From Fidelibacterota bacterium (GTDB lineage: Bacteria; Fidelibacterota; Fidelibacteria; Fidelibacterales; Fidelibacteraceae), in NCBI GenBank assembly GCA_030620575.1, contig JAUXEL010000063.1, positions 1-9,069 on the forward strand: a DNA stretch of 9,069 nucleotides, in the 5' to 3' direction. The first letter of the stretch is position 1; every line of letters begins with the position of its first letter. The position numbers and the translations under genes were made by a program. A model generated the notes under the pieces. That model worked only from the letters and a program-made list of their open reading frames with translations. It did not search any database and was not told the origin of the DNA. Positions 6,661-9,069 of this stretch are shown in pieces.

Positions 6661-7656
6661 TTATTTTTTCGTCCAGCCCATCATATTGCGCAATTTTGAT
6701 CCCACTTCTTCGATCAGATGTTTTTCATCCTGTTTCTTGATCTTTGTATATACGGGACGACCGTTTTCATTCTCTTTGATCCATTCTTTTGCGAAAGTAC
6801 CGTCCTGAATTTCAGCAAGTATCTTTTTCATTTCCCTGCGTGTATCATCGGTAATAATGCGTCTGCCGCGGGTCAGGTCACCGTATTCCGCTGTATCGGA
6901 AATAGCATTGCGCATATTTGCAATACCTTCCTTATAAATCAAGTCAGTTACCAGTTTGACTTCATGTAAGCATTCAAAATAGGCCATTTCGGGTTTATAT
7001 CCCGCTTCTACGAGCGTATCAAATCCGGCACGGATCAATTCACTCACTCCCCCGCATAAAACAGCCTGTTCACCGAATAAGTCCGTTTCAGTCTCCTCCT
7101 GAAAGCTGGATTTAATGATACCTATTCGACCGGAGCCAATCCCGCATGCGTGTGCCAATGCAAGCTCCCAGGCCTGACCGCTTGCATCCTGATGGATAGC
7201 GATCAGGGCAGCTACGCCTGTACCAGTTTCAAACTGATAGCGGACCTGGTATCCGGCACCTTTGGGTGCGACCATATAAACATCAATATCATTTGGCGGA
7301 ATAATTTGTTTATAATGAATATTAAATCCGTGGGAAAAGACCAATGCTTTTCTGGTAGTCATATTTTCCGCAATATCAGCATCATATATCTTTTTTTGTA
7401 ATTCATCGGGGAGTAAAATTTGCACGATGTCGGCCTGAGCGGATGCGTCTTTCGCGCTCATGGGTTTAAATCCATGCTTAACAGCCAGATCATAATTGGC
7501 AGTATTCTCCAGTTCGGCAACAATTACCTTGAATCCGTTGTCACGCAGATTTTGAGCCTGAGCATGACCTTGATTCCCATATCCTATAATGGCAATTGTT
7601 TTATCCTTTAGCAGTTCCGGCTGAGCATCTTTATCGTAATACATTTTAACTGACAT
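6661..7656 (-). CDS. ilvC: Ketol-acid reductoisomerase (acetohydroxyacid isomeroreductase)
   Basis: A 331-residue class I enzyme of valine, leucine and isoleucine synthesis. It isomerises and reduces 2-acetolactate or 2-aceto-2-hydroxybutyrate to the dihydroxy acid. The Rossmann motif is IGYGNQGHAQAQNLRDNG (GYGNQG at 25-30). Conserved active-site residues by alignment to short KARIs are H109 (FSHGFNIH), K132 (APKGAG), metal ligands D192 and E196 (ETETDLFGEQAVLCGG), E228 and E232 (YFECLHEVKLVTDLIYEG-type motif) and S253 (NAISDTAEYGD). Unusually, the beta2-alphaB loop reads VIVAELENTANYD (44-56) where NADPH-type enzymes have GLRKGSxSW, so the arginine and lysine that bind the 2'-phosphate are replaced by Leu and Glu. 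AGGAGT stands 7 bases before the ATG at 7656. No other ilv gene is adjacent: the upstream neighbour is queC across a 400-base repeat-rich gap, and downstream is a hairpin element. Confidence 0.97.
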   Translation of the reverse strand: MSVKMYYDKDAQPELLKDKTIAIIGYGNQGHAQAQNLRDNGFKVIVAELENTANYDLAVKHGFKPMSAKDASAQADIVQILLPDELQKKIYDADIAENMTTRKALVFSHGFNIHYKQIIPPNDIDVYMVAPKGAGYQVRYQFETGTGVAALIAIHQDASGQAWELALAHACGIGSGRIGIIKSSFQEETETDLFGEQAVLCGGVSELIRAGFDTLVEAGYKPEMAYFECLHEVKLVTDLIYKEGIANMRNAISDTAEYGDLTRGRRIITDDTRREMKKILAEIQDGTFAKEWIKENENGRPVYTKIKKQDEKHLIEEVGSKLRNMMGWTKK

Positions 7657-7681
7657 TTGTAAACTCCTGAATAATAAGTTG

Positions 7682-7744
7682 TTATGTGCTTGGAAGAGAG
7701 GTTGAGACTGAGGCTAAGGTTAAGGTTAAGATTGTGGTTTTCAT
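7682..7744 (-). CDS. Possible 20-codon leader minigene upstream of ilvC
   Basis: On the minus strand an ATG at 7744 opens a frame reading MKTTILTLTL then ASVSTSLPST, ending at a TAA (7684-7682) 25 bases before the ilvC ATG. It is rich in Thr and Leu with one Ile and one Val, which recalls leader peptides of amino-acid operons. Against this, nearly all of it is the product of a hexameric simple repeat, the upstream Shine-Dalgarno is weak (GAG only 3-4 bases before the ATG, GGGA about 13), and 25 bases is too short for an attenuator hairpin before ilvC. Low confidence; it may be an incidental open frame. Confidence 0.25.
   Translation of the reverse strand: MKTTILTLTLASVSTSLPST
7698..7739. repeat. 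Tandem hexamer array, consensus RAGRYT
   Basis: Seven uninterrupted six-base units: GAGGTT, GAGACT, GAGGCT, AAGGTT, AAGGTT, AAGATT, GTGGTT. On the other strand the units read mainly AACCTT/AGCCTC, resembling telomere-like (TTAACC) repeats. The array sits in the ilvC 5' region, 42 bases upstream of its start codon at the near end. Degenerate units suggest slippage followed by mutation. Confidence 0.8.
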
Positions 7745-7796
7745 TTTCTCGTTTTTTCCCGCCAGCTGACAGGCTCCTCCGGAGTTATCTTCTCAA

Positions 7797-7820
7797 CAAA
7801 TCAACAGATCAACCTATTCA
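7797..7820. repeat. Degenerate octamer cluster, three units
   Basis: CAAATCAA, CAGATCAA, CCTATTCA in tandem. The unit resembles those of the two clusters near the queC 3' end (common form CNNATCRA), and TCAACAAATCAAC is shared exactly with the cluster at 8047-8070. Confidence 0.6.
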
Positions 7821-7875
7821 TTTCCCGTTTATCAATATACGATTGTAGTGAAATTTTTGTTCTCCTGGAACAGTC

Positions 7876-7893
7876 ACCCCGACGCTTCGGGGT
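7876..7893. repeat. Hairpin ACCCCGA-CGCT-TCGGGGT
   Basis: A 7-bp perfect stem with a 4-base loop in the gap between queC and ilvC. No T tract follows on either strand, so it is not a standard terminator. The CCCCG/CGGGG arms recall the hairpin at 6487-6506 and the palindrome at 7965-7984, suggesting one dispersed family or processed mRNA ends. Confidence 0.6.
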
Positions 7894-7964
7894 TCCCTGC
7901 AATAATTACGATTTTCACCGCTGTTTCTCATCTTTTTACTCTTCTTCCGTCTACTCCGCCAACT

Positions 7965-7984
7965 GGCCCCGAATATTCGGGGCC
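7965..7984. repeat. Perfect 20-bp palindrome GGCCCCGAAT-ATTCGGGGCC
   Basis: The dyad extends to 24 bases with one T-G pair. It lies about 70 bases downstream of the queC stop on the minus strand. It could block exonucleases at the queC mRNA end or slow transcription, but there is no T run after it, so intrinsic termination is not supported. Confidence 0.7.
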
Positions 7985-8010
7985 GGACAAGCAACCATTC
8001 AGATCTTTAA

Positions 8011-8070
8011 CTCATCAACTTATCGACTCATCGACTTCTTTTTCAACAAATCAACCTATCGACAACTCAA
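8011..8070. repeat. Two clusters of degenerate octamers spanning the queC stop
   Basis: The first cluster is CTCATCAA, CTTATCGA, CTCATCGA (8011-8034). After 12 pyrimidine-rich bases comes CAAATCAA, CCTATCGA, CAACTCAA (8047-8070). The common form is CNNATCRA with an 8-base period. The queC stop codon (8058-8056) and its last four codons lie within the second cluster. The rest of the 7657-8055 gap holds only this, the hexamer array, the two hairpins and a CTCC-TCC-GGAG mini-hairpin near 7774; no gene. Confidence 0.65.
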
Positions 8071-8736
8071 CTCTTTCTTCTTATCGAGATAATCCTCAAA
8101 TCCATTCTTACGCAATAAACATGCCGGACATGTTCCGCAACCGTAGCCCCATGGATTCAGAGTATGATGGTCGCCAAGATAACAGGTATGTGAATATTTA
8201 ATAACGGTATCCATCACAGCAAGTTCATCACTTAGTGCCCATATCCCCGCTTTATTCAGGGACTGTAGCGGAGTATGAATACGTATTTCATAATTCAGTC
8301 CCCTACTCAGGGATTTTTGTATCGAAGAAATAAAATCGTGCCGGCAGTCCGGATAGCCGGAATAATCAGAATCATTGACGCCAATTATAATATCATGAAT
8401 GTCCCGCTTATAGGCCAGAGATGCCGCCAATGTCAGAAAAACAATATTTCGTCCGGGAACAAATGTATTTGGGATATTATCGGCCCCGGCTTCAATGGGT
8501 ATTTCCTCGATCATGGCGGTTCCGCCAATTTCTTTAAAGGCCGGGACATGCAGTTCATGCAGATGCATATTTTCTTGTTCAGTAATGTTGACAGCACTCA
8601 AATATTCGATTTTATGGCGCTGTTCATAATGGAAAAAGACCGCCTCGACGGTTGAAAATTGTTTTTTTGCCCAAAATAAACAGGTCGTAGAATCCTGCCC
8701 ACCTGAAAAGAGAACCAGTGCGGGAATCGGCTGCAT
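8056..8736 (-). CDS. queC: 7-cyano-7-deazaguanine (preQ0) synthase
   Basis: A 226-residue cytoplasmic enzyme that converts 7-carboxy-7-deazaguanine plus ammonia and ATP into preQ0 for queuosine tRNA modification. The PP-loop ATP motif is SGGQDS (11-16), followed by YEQRH (37-41). VPGRN (93-97) and DYSGYPDCR (124-132) are also family segments. The zinc site is C185, C200, C203 and C206 (CGTCPACLLRKNGF). Length is normal for QueC (about 220-230). The final residues KELSCR are encoded by a repeat cluster, so the original C-terminus may have been a few residues different. Its ATG shares one base with the queE stop (TAATG, 8738-8734), with GGAG about 8 bases upstream inside queE. This fits translational coupling in a preQ0 operon. 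Confidence 0.97.
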   Translation of the reverse strand: MQPIPALVLFSGGQDSTTCLFWAKKQFSTVEAVFFHYEQRHKIEYLSAVNITEQENMHLHELHVPAFKEIGGTAMIEEIPIEAGADNIPNTFVPGRNIVFLTLAASLAYKRDIHDIIIGVNDSDYSGYPDCRHDFISSIQKSLSRGLNYEIRIHTPLQSLNKAGIWALSDELAVMDTVIKYSHTCYLGDHHTLNPWGYGCGTCPACLLRKNGFEDYLDKKKELSCR

Positions 8737-9069
8737 TACTTAACTCCAATAACCTTATGGGTTTGCAGGGTTAGATGCCATTCCGGATGTTTAAGAACAT
8801 AACGGTAGCAGTACTGGGCAACATGCACATCGAAAAACAATGCAGCGTGCGTGCCGATAGGCAGATCGTGTGTGGGATTCTTTGGTGAAATATATTTATG
8901 GTCTGTTTTGATGCCGTAGGTTTCGGGATATTCATCGACACCCAGAATCACCTTTATTTCATTGCATTTCTTCAGCTTCAGTTTATCGCTTTTAGGCGAG
9001 ATAGTAATCCAGTCAAATAAGTCGTGTTTGATCGCGTACATTCCGTTGGTTTCTACCGCAACATAATAT
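8736..9069 (-). CDS. queE: 7-carboxy-7-deazaguanine synthase, C-terminal part (5' end outside window)
   Basis: The frame is open to the window edge, so the true start and the radical-SAM CxxxCxxC motif lie upstream. The visible 110 residues begin YYVAVETNG, the family ETNG motif, then FDWITISPKSDKLK (FDWxTxSPK), and end in HPEWHLTLQTHKVIGVK, the characteristic QTHKxxG tail of QueE. The enzyme is a radical SAM ring contractase that turns 6-carboxytetrahydropterin into 7-carboxy-7-deazaguanine, the substrate of QueC encoded directly downstream with a one-base overlap. An internal ATG at 9041 lies within the conserved region and is not the start. queD and folE are not in view. Confidence 0.93.
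   Translation of the reverse strand, partial: YYVAVETNGMYAIKHDLFDWITISPKSDKLKLKKCNEIKVILGVDEYPETYGIKTDHKYISPKNPTHDLPIGTHAALFFDVHVAQYCYRYVLKHPEWHLTLQTHKVIGVK

Noticed and set aside
7657..7744. Classical attenuator or T-box controlling ilvC
   Set aside because: There is no terminator hairpin with a T tract between the minigene and ilvC, and no T-box-like leader structure is visible in the short gap.
7657..8055. CRISPR array
   Set aside because: The repeats are 6-8 bases, degenerate and tandem, with no 23-45-base repeats, no uniform spacers and no cas genes.
7848..8201. 117-codon plus-strand open frame across the queC-ilvC gap
   Set aside because: Its product is low complexity (Ser/Thr/Pro/Gln rich), encoded by the octamer repeats and hairpins, and its end runs antisense into queC. 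It has no recognisable domain.
8736..9069. queD next to queC
   Set aside because: The visible residues (ETNG, FDWxTxSPK, QTHKxxG) are QueE motifs; the QueD zinc histidines are absent.

Overview
The window is a stretch of bacterial chromosome with moderate to low G+C, judged by eye. Nine of the ten protein genes lie on the minus strand. No phylum marker is visible. Three things point loosely to the Fibrobacterota-Chlorobi-Bacteroidota (FCB) superphylum (Ignavibacteriota, Calditrichota or Neomarinimicrobiota-like lineages): the DUF5683-type membrane protein, a geranylgeranyl-reductase-family flavoprotein in a bacterium, and intergenic spacers rich in short hairpins and degenerate simple repeats. 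This placement is an inference.

Positions 1-5778 (minus strand) hold one tightly packed run of seven genes. In transcription order they are ridA, a DUF5683-like membrane protein, an NSS-family sodium symporter, a DUF2279/YfiM-like envelope protein, a 56-residue two-cluster ferredoxin, a geranylgeranyl-reductase-family FAD protein, and a DnaQ-DinG exonuclease/helicase that leaves the window at its 3' end. Three junctions are ATGA overlaps and the other three gaps are 9-13 bases, so this is almost certainly one operon. Its members span metabolite repair, amino-acid uptake, envelope, isoprenoid-type reduction and DNA repair. The tightest functional pair is ferredoxin plus flavoprotein.

Positions 5779-5952 form a divergent promoter region with a perfect 14-bp palindrome. 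It faces a small plus-strand gene (5953-6345) for an uncharacterised protein with two CPxC motifs and two similar halves. That gene ends at a strong bidirectional terminator (6370-6393). Between it and ilvC lies a nested inverted-repeat element (6448-6651) resembling a pair of REP hairpins.

Positions 6661-7656 hold ilvC (ketol-acid reductoisomerase), whose cofactor loop lacks the usual phosphate-binding residues. Upstream of it, 7657-8055 is a repeat-rich spacer. It holds seven tandem hexamers, which on the minus strand read as a 20-codon Thr/Leu-rich minigene just before ilvC, three clusters of degenerate octamers, and two CCCCG...CGGGG hairpins.

Positions 8056-9069 hold queC and the 3' part of queE, overlapping by one base and together making preQ0 for queuosine. 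The queC stop codon lies inside one of the octamer clusters.

I see no CRISPR array, transposase, phage gene, rRNA or tRNA. The observations most worth following are the ferredoxin-flavoprotein pair, the KARI cofactor loop, the nested repeat element and the repeat-derived leader region of ilvC.
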